A DNA stretch of 64,000 nt from Streptomyces sp. BA2 (GTDB lineage: Bacteria > Actinomycetota > Actinomycetes > Streptomycetales > Streptomycetaceae), in the NCBI RefSeq assembly GCF_009769735.1, contig NZ_WSRO01000002.1:1364001-1428000 (forward strand), written 5' to 3'. Shown one piece after another: positions 21,924 to 30,064 of the stretch. The translations under genes were made by a program, and so were the position numbers. A model generated the notes under the pieces. That model was not told where the DNA came from. It saw only the letters and a program-made list of their open reading frames with translations, and did no database searches. Position 1 is the stretch's first letter; each line of letters starts with the position of its first letter.

Positions 21924-22846
21924 GCGTGCTGAACTTCGGCATCAGGCCGGGCAGCCGCACCGGTCTGCGTCCGGTGTGGGAGGAACCCCCGACCCGGGCC
22001 GGCCTCGCCACCAAGGGCGTGACGCTGACCTTGGTCTGCCTCGCGGTCCTCTTCCCGGTGTGGGTGGTGGTCGTCACCAGCCTCTCCTCGGTGAAGACGA
22101 TCACCGAGACCGGCGGCCTGGTGGTGATCCCCCGGGGCGTCACCTTCGTCCACTACCAGGAGCTGCTCGGCGGCGGCCAGGTGTCGCGCGCCACGCTGGT
22201 CAGCGTGGGCGTCACGGTCGTCGGCACGCTCTTCAGCATGGTGGTGTCCGTCCTGTGCGCGTACGGGCTCTCGCGCCCGGGATCGGTCCTGCACCGCCCG
22301 ATCCTCCTGGTCATCGTCGCCACGATGTTCTTCGGCGCCGGGCTCATCCCCACCTATCTGGTGGTGCAGGGCCTCGGCCTCACCGACACCTATCTGTCGC
22401 TGATCCTGCCGAGCGCCCTGAACGTCTTCAACATCCTCGTCCTGCGGGCGTTCTTCATGGGCACGGCACAGGAGCTGATCGAGAGCGCCCGCATCGACGG
22501 AGCCGGGGACCTGCGCATCCTGTGGCGGATCGTCATGCCGCTGTCCCGCGCGGTGATCGCGGTCATCACGCTCTTCTACGCGGTGGGCTACTGGAGCGCG
22601 TGGTTCAACGCGTCGATCTACCTCAGCGACCCGGACATGATGCCGCTGCAGAACGTCATGCAGCAGTTGGTGATCAAACAGCAGAGGCCGACGGGCCTGT
22701 CCCAGGCGATCAACACGGGGCACCTGTCGCCGCTCGCCATCCAGATGGCCGTGATGGTCCTGGCGCTCCTGCCGGTCGCTGTTCTCTCACCGTTCGTACA
22801 GCGGCATTTCAAGCAGGGCATGCTCACCGGCGCAGTGAAGGGCTGA
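21920..22846 (+). CDS. CUT1 ABC transporter permease (LplC/YtcP-like)
   Basis: 308 aa from ATG 21920 (ATGA overlap). Six membrane segments and the EAA-type loop ESARIDGAGDLRILWRIVMP are visible. The WSAWFNASIYLSDPDMMPLQ segment followed by VIKQQRPTG is typical of the YtcP/LplC branch that pairs with large binding proteins. It completes the transmembrane pore of the 19-23 kb importer. Confidence 0.95.
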   Translation: MSVLNFGIRPGSRTGLRPVWEEPPTRAGLATKGVTLTLVCLAVLFPVWVVVVTSLSSVKTITETGGLVVIPRGVTFVHYQELLGGGQVSRATLVSVGVTVVGTLFSMVVSVLCAYGLSRPGSVLHRPILLVIVATMFFGAGLIPTYLVVQGLGLTDTYLSLILPSALNVFNILVLRAFFMGTAQELIESARIDGAGDLRILWRIVMPLSRAVIAVITLFYAVGYWSAWFNASIYLSDPDMMPLQNVMQQLVIKQQRPTGLSQAINTGHLSPLAIQMAVMVLALLPVAVLSPFVQRHFKQGMLTGAVKG

Positions 22847-22853
22847 CCCACCG

Positions 22854-24890
22854 ATGCCTTCCCTCGACGACGCTACCCGCGGCCGGATCCTGTTCGGCGG
22901 CGACTACAACCCCGAGCAGTGGCCCGAGGAGGTGTGGCTCGACGACGTACGCCTGATGCGCGAGGCCTCCGTCAACTCCGTCACCGTCGGTGTCTTCTCC
23001 TGGGCGAGGCTCGAACCCCGGCCGGGTGAGCGGGAGTTCGGCTGGCTGGACCGGCTGATGGAGCTGCTGCACGAGCACGGCATCGGTGTCGTCCTCGCGA
23101 CGCCGACCTCCGCTCCCCCGCCGTGGCTCGGCCACCTGCACCCCGAGACGCTGCCGCGGGACGAGAACGGGCAGGTGGAGTGGTGGGGCTCGCGCCAGCA
23201 CTTCGCGCACTCCAGCGCCGTCTACCGCAGGTACGCCGCCGCCATCACCGAGGATCTGGCGGCCCGGTACGCGCACCACCCGGCGCTCACGATGTGGCAC
23301 ATCAACAACGAGTACTGCACCTACGACTGGGGCGACGAGGCGGCGGTGGCGTTCCGCCGCTGGCTCCGCGCGAAGTACGCCTCGCTCGACGCGCTCAACT
23401 CGGCTTGGGGAAGCGCCTTCTGGGGCCAGAGCTACGGCAGCTGGGCGGAGATCCTGCCGCCCCGGCGCGCCCACTACATGAAAAATCCCGCCCAGGTGCT
23501 CGACTTCAAGCGCTTCACGTCCGACGCGCTGCTCGAGTGCTTCATCGCCGAGCGGGACATCGTCACCGCTCACACCCCGCACCTGCCGGTCACCACCAAC
23601 TTCATGCCGTTGTGGGCGGGGCAGGACGCGTGGATGTGGGCCGCGCGGGAGGACGTCGTCTCGGTCGACATCTATCCGGATCCCCGGGACCCGTTCGGAG
23701 CCCAACAAGGCGCACTGGTACAGGACATGACGCGCTCTCAGGCTCGCGGCGGTCCGTGGATGCTGATGGAGCAGGCGGCAGGGCCGGTCAACTGGCGCGG
23801 GGTGAACCACCCCAAGCCGCGCGGTCTGAACCGCCTCTGGTCCTGGCAGGCGGTGGCGCGCGGCGCGGACGCCGTCTGCTACTTCCAGTGGCGCCAGTCC
23901 CGGCAGGGCGCGGAGAAGTTCCACTCCGGGATGGTGAGCCACGCGGGCGAGCACGGCCGCACCTTCCAGGAGGTCAAGGAGCTGGGCGCCGAACTGGCCC
24001 TGGTGGGCCCCGAGGTGGCGGGCACGCGCGTCACGGCCGAGGTGGCCGTCCTGCACGACTGGGACTCCTGGTGGGCGAGCGGGCAGGAGGGCCGCCCCTC
24101 CGCCCTGGTCGACCACGCGGAAGTGCTCAGCACCTGGCATCGCGCGCTGTGGGAGGCGAACATCCCCGTCGACTTCGCCCACCCCGAGCACGACCTGACC
24201 CCGTACCGCCTGGTCGTCGCCCCGCACCTCTATCTCCTCACCGACACCGCGATCGACAACCTCCTGACGTACGTACGCGAGGGGGGCTCCCTCGTCTGCG
24301 GCTTCCTCACCGGCGTGGCCGACGCGGACGACCGGGTGCGGCCCGGCGGCATGGACGCCCGGCTGCGCGCGCTGTTCGGCATCCGCACCGTGCACGAGTG
24401 GTGGCCGCTGGAGGCCGGGGAGAGCGTGGACTGCGGCGAGTTCACCGGCACGCTCTGGTCGGAGGAACTGCAGGCCGACGACAGCGCCGAGACGGTCGCC
24501 GCCTACCGGGGCGGCGAGCTCGACGGGCTGCCGGCGCTCCTGCGCCGCGACCGCGCCTGGTACTTGTCCACGCTCCCCGAGCCCGCGGCCCTGCGCGACC
24601 TGCTCGCGCGCGTCGCCGCCGAAGCAGGCGTACGGCCCCCGCTCGCAGGCCTCCCCCGCGCAGTGGAGGCCGTACGCCGCGGCGATCTCCTGTTCCTCCT
24701 GCACCACGGCCGTGGGCAGGTGACCGTGCCCGTGCCCGGCAGGCACCTCGATCTGCTGACCGGCCACGCGACCGAGGGTGCGATCACCCTCGGCCGCCAC
24801 GGTGTGGCCGTCCTGCGCCGCGCCACCGACGACGACCGCGGGTCCGCCCCGGCCCCGCGGCACTCCCCCCACCCTGGAGACAACACATGA
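22854..24890 (+). CDS. Beta-galactosidase, family GH42
   Basis: 678 aa without signal peptide, so cytoplasmic. GH42 landmarks are GGDYNPEQWPEEVW at the start, acid/base E153 in MWHINNEYC and nucleophile E306 in WMLMEQAAG. C-terminal trimerisation and beta domains follow (LTPYRLVVAPHLYLLTDTAI). It would strip terminal beta-galactose from galactan side chains of rhamnogalacturonan I or from xyloglucan oligosaccharides brought in by the adjoining importer. It starts seven bases after the permease and overlaps GH12 by ATGA. Confidence 0.95.
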   Translation: MPSLDDATRGRILFGGDYNPEQWPEEVWLDDVRLMREASVNSVTVGVFSWARLEPRPGEREFGWLDRLMELLHEHGIGVVLATPTSAPPPWLGHLHPETLPRDENGQVEWWGSRQHFAHSSAVYRRYAAAITEDLAARYAHHPALTMWHINNEYCTYDWGDEAAVAFRRWLRAKYASLDALNSAWGSAFWGQSYGSWAEILPPRRAHYMKNPAQVLDFKRFTSDALLECFIAERDIVTAHTPHLPVTTNFMPLWAGQDAWMWAAREDVVSVDIYPDPRDPFGAQQGALVQDMTRSQARGGPWMLMEQAAGPVNWRGVNHPKPRGLNRLWSWQAVARGADAVCYFQWRQSRQGAEKFHSGMVSHAGEHGRTFQEVKELGAELALVGPEVAGTRVTAEVAVLHDWDSWWASGQEGRPSALVDHAEVLSTWHRALWEANIPVDFAHPEHDLTPYRLVVAPHLYLLTDTAIDNLLTYVREGGSLVCGFLTGVADADDRVRPGGMDARLRALFGIRTVHEWWPLEAGESVDCGEFTGTLWSEELQADDSAETVAAYRGGELDGLPALLRRDRAWYLSTLPEPAALRDLLARVAAEAGVRPPLAGLPRAVEAVRRGDLLFLLHHGRGQVTVPVPGRHLDLLTGHATEGAITLGRHGVAVLRRATDDDRGSAPAPRHSPHPGDNT

Positions 24891-25600
24891 CACGACACAC
24901 CCACCGCACCCTGACCCGCCTGCTGCTGGCCCCCACCCTGCTGGCGGGCGCGGCGCTCGGGCTCGCCTCCGCCCCGGCCCAGGCCGCCGTCTGGAGCACC
25001 TGCGACCAGTGGGGCAACACCACCCTGAACGGCTACACCCTCTACAACAACATCTGGGGCTCGGGCGCGGGCAGCCAGTGCATATCGGCGGGCTCCGGCA
25101 CCAAGTGGAGCGTGCGCGCCGACCACCCGAACACCAGCGGCATCAAGTCCTACCCCAACTCCAAGAAGGTCATCGGCAAGCCGGTCGACTCGCTGTCCTC
25201 GCTGAAGAGCTCGTACGACGTCAAGGTCCCCTCGGCAGGCGACTACAACTCCTCGTACGACATCTGGGACACCGACTACCACTACGAGATCATGCTCTGG
25301 GTCAACTACAACGGGAACGTCGGCCCCCTCGGCACCGCCCAGGGCACCGTCAGCCTCGGCGGTCACACCTGGGCGGTCTACAAGGGCACCAACGGCGCCA
25401 ACGAGGTCTTCTCCTTCCTGCGCACCTCCGACTCGTCGGCCGGGACCGTCGACATCCTCCCGATCCTCAAGTGGATCAAGAACACCAAGGGCTGGATGGG
25501 CAACGAGACCATCGGCGACGTGCAGTTCGGCTACGAGATCAGCGGCTCGGCCGGCGGTCTGGACTTCACCACCAACTCCCTGACGGTGTCCGGCGGTTAG
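24887..25600 (+). CDS. Secreted endo-beta-1,4-glucanase/xyloglucanase, family GH12
   Basis: 237 aa, a single catalytic domain with a signal peptide ending at AQA (about residue 33). Catalytic glutamates are E134 in YHYEIMLWVNY (nucleophile) and E217 in QFGYEISGS (acid). Other GH12 marks are CDQWGNTTLNGYTLYNNIWG and the cysteine pair near residues 39 and 65. GH12 enzymes cut cellulose or xyloglucan backbones; the neighbouring GH31, GH42 and GH3 favour xyloglucan. No carbohydrate-binding module. Its TAG overlaps the convergent lyase stop as TTAG. Confidence 0.94.
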   Translation: MTRHTHRTLTRLLLAPTLLAGAALGLASAPAQAAVWSTCDQWGNTTLNGYTLYNNIWGSGAGSQCISAGSGTKWSVRADHPNTSGIKSYPNSKKVIGKPVDSLSSLKSSYDVKVPSAGDYNSSYDIWDTDYHYEIMLWVNYNGNVGPLGTAQGTVSLGGHTWAVYKGTNGANEVFSFLRTSDSSAGTVDILPILKWIKNTKGWMGNETIGDVQFGYEISGSAGGLDFTTNSLTVSGG

Positions 25601-28326
25601 TCCGGCAGCTTGTCGCCGACCAGGGCCAGGTTCTGGATCGCGGCGAGACCGAAGAGCGCGGTCTCGTTGGTGTTGATCCGCAGGTTCTCGTAGCCGGGCT
25701 CCAGGACGGCGGGACCTGTGAGGTCGGTGCGGTCCCAGCTCATCGCCTTCGTATAGCCGTCGCTGTCGTGGAACTTCCGCCAGGCGCGCGCCGCGAGCTT
25801 CTCGTCCTTCGACCGGGCGGCGGCGTAAGCGTCCTGGCGGGAGTGCCCCTGGAAGAGCAGCAGGCTGCCGAAGTCCTTGCCGTAGCGCTCCTTCTGCTCG
25901 GCCTTGGTGGCGTTGAAGTAACGGCAGTAGTCCAGCCACGCCTGCTCGAACTCCGGCTGGTCGACGAGGTCGATGAGCTCGGCGCACATCTCGACCAGGC
26001 CGAACATCGCGGAGAGGTGGGAGACGTTAACGGCGGGCTCGGCTGCCACCGCGAACTTCCCCGTGTCCAGGTCGTAGAGGCCGCTGCCCTGGACGAAGCC
26101 GTTGGGCTGGGCGGCGATGGTCTCCATGGTGGAGCGCAGGCGGGCCTCGGCCTTGGCCGCCTTGGGGCCGCCGCGTTCCCACTCGGTGAGCCAGGCCGCG
26201 GCGAGGCCGCTCCAGTCGGTGCCGAAGCCGATGGACAGGGCGTTGCGGTCCGGTTCGTACGGCTCGGTGCGGATCTTGCGCAGGGGGTCGAGGACGAGGA
26301 ACGTCTCGTCGGAGTCGACCAGGGCGTGCATCAGGTCGCCGACACGCTCGTCGGCGGTGAGGAAGTAGTAGGGGCGGCGGTAGACGGCCGTGGAGATCCG
26401 CTGCTGCTTCGCGCTGTCCGCGAAGTGCTGCACACCGTGCCGGGTGCCGAGGCCCGCCCACTTGCCGAGGTGGTAGGAGTCGACCTCGCCGGTGTGGCGG
26501 GTCATGGCTTCGGCGAAGCGGAAGATGTCGGCGCGGCCCGAGCGGAGGTAGGCGTACCAGAGCCACAGGTCGGGCGAGAGCTCGGAGTTGTCCCAGGCGT
26601 AGCCGCCGACGTCGTACCGCCACTGGTGCCGGTCCTCGTCGTAGGTGTGCATGATGTCGCCGTAGTCCCAGAAGCCGTACCAGCGGCGCTGTTCGGCCTG
26701 GTCCTTGTAGTAGGTGAAGAGGAAGTCGAGGTGGTCCTCGATCGTCGCCTTCGCGGGTGTGGAGCGGTCGACGGGCGAGAAGAGACCACCGAAGACGCCC
26801 GCCTTCGTCACTTGCTCGGGGGCGGCGGCCAGCTGGGGCGGGGTGCGGACGGCGGCGGCCTGGTCGACGAGGGTGGCCGCCGAGGGGGTGGCCGCGTTCG
26901 CCCAGAACATCAGCTCGCTGGTGCGGGCGATGCCGTACGGGGTGCCGAAGCCCGGTTCGTGGTCCTCGTAGGTGATGTTGAGGCCCTCGATCTGCTCCGG
27001 GTAGGTGTCCTGCCCCATGCCGTCGTGGTACGTGCGCAGGTCCATCGGCTGTGCCTCCGGCGACCAGAGCCAGAGCGTGACCTCGGCCGTGTCACCGGCG
27101 GCGCCCCGGATGTCCAGCTGGGCGGGGTGCTTCTCCCAGAAGTCCCGCAGGCCGAAGGAGAACCCGCCGCCGACCCCGCCGACGTACCCGAACCCGGTCG
27201 CCCTGCCGCCGCCTCCTGCCGTGATCCAGGTGTGCCCCGGCTTGGTGCGCTTGCGCAGGGTGAAGCCGTCGGCGGAGAACTGGGCGAGGGTGTAGTCGCC
27301 CCAGGTGGGGACGTACTGGAGGCGGGTGGTGACCCGCTGGTCCCAGGTCGCGGGGTCCGGCAGCTTCTCGCCCTTGACCTGGGCGGTGCGGATCGCGGCG
27401 CCCGGGTCGCGGCGAAGCCCTGTGATGCCCTTGACCGCCTCGGTCAGGAATCCCTTGCCCTCGCCCGCGATACGGATGTGCCGGTCGTACGCCGCGTCGC
27501 GCATCGGCACGCTGAAGCGGACCCCCAGGCCGCGGATGAAGTCCTTCTCCGCGTCGCCGTCGTAGGTGATGGTGTGCACCATGCGGAAGGAGTCGGAGCC
27601 CGCGTAGAAGTAGAGGCGCACGCTGAAGGGCAGCCAACTGCGGCTTCCCTTGCGGTGTTTGCCGTCGATGCGGACCACGGCGCGCACCGGACCGTCCTGT
27701 TCGGCCTTGGCCCCGCTGATCTCGCCGTCGAACCGTTCCCACTTGGCGTTGCCGTGGTCGCCGTCGTCGAGGTCGCCCTGGCGGAGCAGCACGAGCCGTC
27801 CGTCGGTGGCGATCTTCACGCCGTCGCGGGTGACGGACTCGACGAGCCGCTCGCCGTCCTTGGAGATGACGGTCTTGATGACTCCGGTGTCGACGGTGAT
27901 GGCCCGACGGGTCTCGGTGACCTTGACCGCCTTGCCGGGGGCAGCGGGTGACCCGGCCTTGAGGGTGAACTTGTCGGTGCCTCGCGCGGCCGGGCCCACC
28001 GCGTGCGCCGTCCACTTCACCGATCCGTCGGGCCAGCGGGCGGTGGTCCATGTCTGTACGGGGACGTCCTTGCCGTCGGCGGTGGCGAGGGCGAACTCCT
28101 GCCCGGCGGGGTGGGCACCCTTGGGCCACGGGACACCGAAGGTGGAACCGGCCGCGGCACCGAGCCCGCCCTTCTCCAGCCAGCCGACGGTGACGGGGCC
28201 GGAGTCCGGTTCGGCGGCCCGGGGAGCCGCCTGGGCGCCCTGCCGGCCGAGCGCCCAGCTGAACTGGGCGGCAGCGCCTGCGACGGCAGCGGCCTTGAGC
28301 ACGGATCTGCGGGGGATCGGAGACAT
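25597..28326 (-). CDS. Tat-secreted exo-rhamnogalacturonan lyase-family protein (PL26 / YetA-like)
   Basis: 909 aa from ATG 28326, with GAGGA upstream; the frame continues to 28512 through the tandem repeats but has no better start. A Tat signal (IPRRSVLKAAAVAGAAA) precedes an N-terminal RIFT-barrel-like domain (PVTVGWLEKGGLGAAAG, FGVPWPKGAHP, VPVQTWTTARWPDGSVKWTAH). A large central beta region and a C-terminal alpha-helical toroid follow (RRWYGFWDYGDIMHTYDEDR, GGYAWDNSELSPDLWLWYAY). This is the layout of PcRGLX/YetA proteins; PL26 members release unsaturated disaccharides from rhamnogalacturonan I. I assign the family by overall pattern and do not identify catalytic residues. Beside a YesL-like gene. 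Confidence 0.85.
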   Translation of the reverse strand: MSPIPRRSVLKAAAVAGAAAQFSWALGRQGAQAAPRAAEPDSGPVTVGWLEKGGLGAAAGSTFGVPWPKGAHPAGQEFALATADGKDVPVQTWTTARWPDGSVKWTAHAVGPAARGTDKFTLKAGSPAAPGKAVKVTETRRAITVDTGVIKTVISKDGERLVESVTRDGVKIATDGRLVLLRQGDLDDGDHGNAKWERFDGEISGAKAEQDGPVRAVVRIDGKHRKGSRSWLPFSVRLYFYAGSDSFRMVHTITYDGDAEKDFIRGLGVRFSVPMRDAAYDRHIRIAGEGKGFLTEAVKGITGLRRDPGAAIRTAQVKGEKLPDPATWDQRVTTRLQYVPTWGDYTLAQFSADGFTLRKRTKPGHTWITAGGGGRATGFGYVGGVGGGFSFGLRDFWEKHPAQLDIRGAAGDTAEVTLWLWSPEAQPMDLRTYHDGMGQDTYPEQIEGLNITYEDHEPGFGTPYGIARTSELMFWANAATPSAATLVDQAAAVRTPPQLAAAPEQVTKAGVFGGLFSPVDRSTPAKATIEDHLDFLFTYYKDQAEQRRWYGFWDYGDIMHTYDEDRHQWRYDVGGYAWDNSELSPDLWLWYAYLRSGRADIFRFAEAMTRHTGEVDSYHLGKWAGLGTRHGVQHFADSAKQQRISTAVYRRPYYFLTADERVGDLMHALVDSDETFLVLDPLRKIRTEPYEPDRNALSIGFGTDWSGLAAAWLTEWERGGPKAAKAEARLRSTMETIAAQPNGFVQGSGLYDLDTGKFAVAAEPAVNVSHLSAMFGLVEMCAELIDLVDQPEFEQAWLDYCRYFNATKAEQKERYGKDFGSLLLFQGHSRQDAYAAARSKDEKLAARAWRKFHDSDGYTKAMSWDRTDLTGPAVLEPGYENLRINTNETALFGLAAIQNLALVGDKLPD

Positions 28327-28344
28327 GACTGTCCTCACTGTCCT

Positions 28345-28398
28345 TTCGATGGCTTGACGGACTTCGATGGCATGGCGGACTTCGATGGCATGAGGGAC
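28345..28398. repeat. Three tandem 18-bp repeats in the leader of the PL26-type gene
   Basis: Units at 28345, 28363 and 28381: TTCGATGGCTTGACGGAC, TTCGATGGCATGGCGGAC, TTCGATGGCATGAGGGAC. They lie 19-72 bases upstream of the start codon, in the expected promoter or leader, at an 18-bp period. They could be regulator sites on nearly the same face of the helix. Confidence 0.85.
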
Positions 28399-28526
28399 GA
28401 GGGCTCGTTGGCGTCCGCCGACGGCCCGGGGCGGGCCGGGGGCGGCCTCCCGCGCGAGCGCAGCCGGAAGCGGGGCGTCCAAGCCCACCGCCGCGTCCCA
28501 GGCAAGACGCACACCCGGGCCGGCGC

Positions 28527-28640
28527 GGTCCTGTCGTCAAACTCCCGTCGTCCGCCCGGAGGGCGGGCCCCGCGGCGTCAGGTGCGTGCCCTGGTGGCCC
28601 CCCGGCCGGAGGCTGTGGCAGGGAGTTTGACGACAGGGCC
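28527..28640. mobile_element. Small inverted-repeat element, MITE-like (or long hairpin)
   Basis: Left arm 28527-28546 (GGTCCTGTCGTCAAACTCCC) and right arm 28621-28640 are inverted copies with one mismatch in 20 and 17 perfect inner bases. They enclose 74 bp with no ORF and a smaller CCGCCC/GGGCGG hairpin. Size and terminal repeats suggest a non-autonomous insertion, but I see no clear target duplication. It abuts the stop of the DUF624 gene and could serve as its terminator. The rest of the 28327-28639 gap holds the 18-bp repeats and no gene. Confidence 0.5.
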
Positions 28641-29191
28641 TAGGGCACGGAGCGGCGTTCGACGGCGAGGGTCGCCGCCGCGACCATGCCCAGGGCGGGC
28701 GCCGCCAGTGGTGTGGCGAACCACGCGGATGCCGCGACTACTGCGAAGCCGCACACGATCACCAGGGAACCTGCCGGGTCCCGCAGTGTGCGGGGCGCCG
28801 CCCCCGTCAGGAGTGCGCGCCACGACGCGCCGGGCCGCCAGTTCACTGCGGCCCGCAGCCCGGCGACGACCAGGGCGAACAGCGCGAGCACACCGACCGC
28901 GCCGACCAGCGGGCCGCCGGGCAGCCCGGCCCGTACGAACGCCAGGTCGGCGAGGACCAGGGCAAGAGCCACCCACCCTGCCAGGCCGACGAGCCAGCCG
29001 TGCCGTGTCGCCGACCGCAGGTCCGCGGCGAACTCCCGCCAGCCGCCCGGCTCATGGGACAAGTGCCGGTTCAGGTGACGGGCGCCCGCAGCGAAGGCGG
29101 CGGGCAGCGTGACCAGGGGCAGGGCGGCGAGCGCGATCCACACGCCGGTCAGCAGACATTCGGCGAAGGTCCCGAAGTGCTTCACTCGCAT
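28640..29191 (-). CDS. YesL/DUF624-like membrane protein
   Basis: 183 aa with about five hydrophobic segments (LLTGVWIALAALPLVTLPAAF, broken here at 20; WLVGLAGWVALALVLADLAF; VGVLALFALVVAGL; IVCGFAVVAASAWF; AAPALGMVAAATLAV). DUF624 proteins occur with oligosaccharide ABC importers; YesL of the Bacillus subtilis rhamnogalacturonan cluster is the reference. Function is unproven; a transporter accessory role is likely. It follows the second permease by six bases and ends the minus-strand operon. Confidence 0.82.
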   Translation of the reverse strand: MRVKHFGTFAECLLTGVWIALAALPLVTLPAAFAAGARHLNRHLSHEPGGWREFAADLRSATRHGWLVGLAGWVALALVLADLAFVRAGLPGGPLVGAVGVLALFALVVAGLRAAVNWRPGASWRALLTGAAPRTLRDPAGSLVIVCGFAVVAASAWFATPLAAPALGMVAAATLAVERRSVP

Positions 29192-29197
29192 CCGCGC

Positions 29198-30064
29198 TCA
29201 GCCCTTCAGACCCGACGTGGCCATACCGTCGATCAGATACCGCTGGAAGGCCAGGAAGAACGCGAGGACGGGCAGCAGCGCGATGAGGGACATGGCGATC
29301 ATTCCGCCGTAGTTGGCGACGCCCTCCTGGTCGACGAACATCTTCAGGCCCAGCGAGACGGTGTACTTCGAGGGATCGTTGAGATAGATCAGCGGCCCCA
29401 TGAAGTCGTTCCAGGAGTTGATGAAGGTGAAGATCGCGCTGGTGATCAGGGCGGGCCTGCACAGCGGCAGCACGATCGACCAGTAGATCCGCAGGTGCCC
29501 GCAGCCGTCGAGCCGTGCCGCCTCGTCCAGTTCCCTGGGCAGGTTCCGCATGAACTGCACCATCAGGAAGACGAAGAAGGCGTCGACCGCCAGGTACTTG
29601 CCGAGCAGCAACGGCGTATAGGTGTTGATCAGGCCCATCTTCTGGAACAGCACGTACTGCGGGATCAGGAGCACGTGATACGGGAGCAGCAGGGTGCCGA
29701 TCATCAGCGCGAAGAACACGTTCCGCCCGGCGAACCTGATCCGCGCGAAGGCGTAACCCGCGAGTGAGCAGGAGAAGAGCACACCCACCACCGAACCGAG
29801 CGCCAGGAAGAGGGAGTTGGAGAAGAAGGTGGAGATGGAGATGTCGGCGATGCCGTCGGCGAGACCGGAGTAGTTCGCGACGATGGGGTCGGTCGGGAAC
29901 AGGTCGAGGCTTCCGACGATCTCGTCGTTCGGCTTGAACGAGCCGCCGATCGCCCAGATCACGGGATAGAGGACCACGGCGAGGACCACCAGGGACCCGA
30001 TGTGCCAGGCCAGCGAACCGGCGCCGCGACGGCGGCGGCCGGACAGTGCGCTCGGTGCGGTCAT
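29198..30064 (-). CDS. CUT1 ABC transporter permease (MalG/YesQ-like)
   Basis: 288 aa from ATG 30064, which overlaps the upstream permease stop as ATGA. Six membrane helices, FARIRFAGRNVFFALMIGT and the EAA loop ELDEAARLDGCGHLRIYWSI at about residues 185-204. The end YLIDGMATSGLKG is typical of MalG-type subunits. Second pore subunit of the 28.6-32.4 kb importer. Confidence 0.95.
   Translation of the reverse strand: MTAPSALSGRRRRGAGSLAWHIGSLVVLAVVLYPVIWAIGGSFKPNDEIVGSLDLFPTDPIVANYSGLADGIADISISTFFSNSLFLALGSVVGVLFSCSLAGYAFARIRFAGRNVFFALMIGTLLLPYHVLLIPQYVLFQKMGLINTYTPLLLGKYLAVDAFFVFLMVQFMRNLPRELDEAARLDGCGHLRIYWSIVLPLCRPALITSAIFTFINSWNDFMGPLIYLNDPSKYTVSLGLKMFVDQEGVANYGGMIAMSLIALLPVLAFFLAFQRYLIDGMATSGLKG

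Noticed and set aside
23505..23518. TCAAGCGCTTCACG inside the GH42 gene, resembling the LacI core
   Set aside because: It encodes FKRF in a conserved coding stretch, is not a full palindrome and lies far from any start.
24778..27951. 1057-codon plus-strand frame from GH12 into the PL26-type gene
   Set aside because: It runs out of frame through GH12 and antisense through the lyase; a shadow of codon bias.
28345..28398. Possible CRISPR array
   Set aside because: The 18-bp units are directly adjacent with no spacers, and no cas genes are present.
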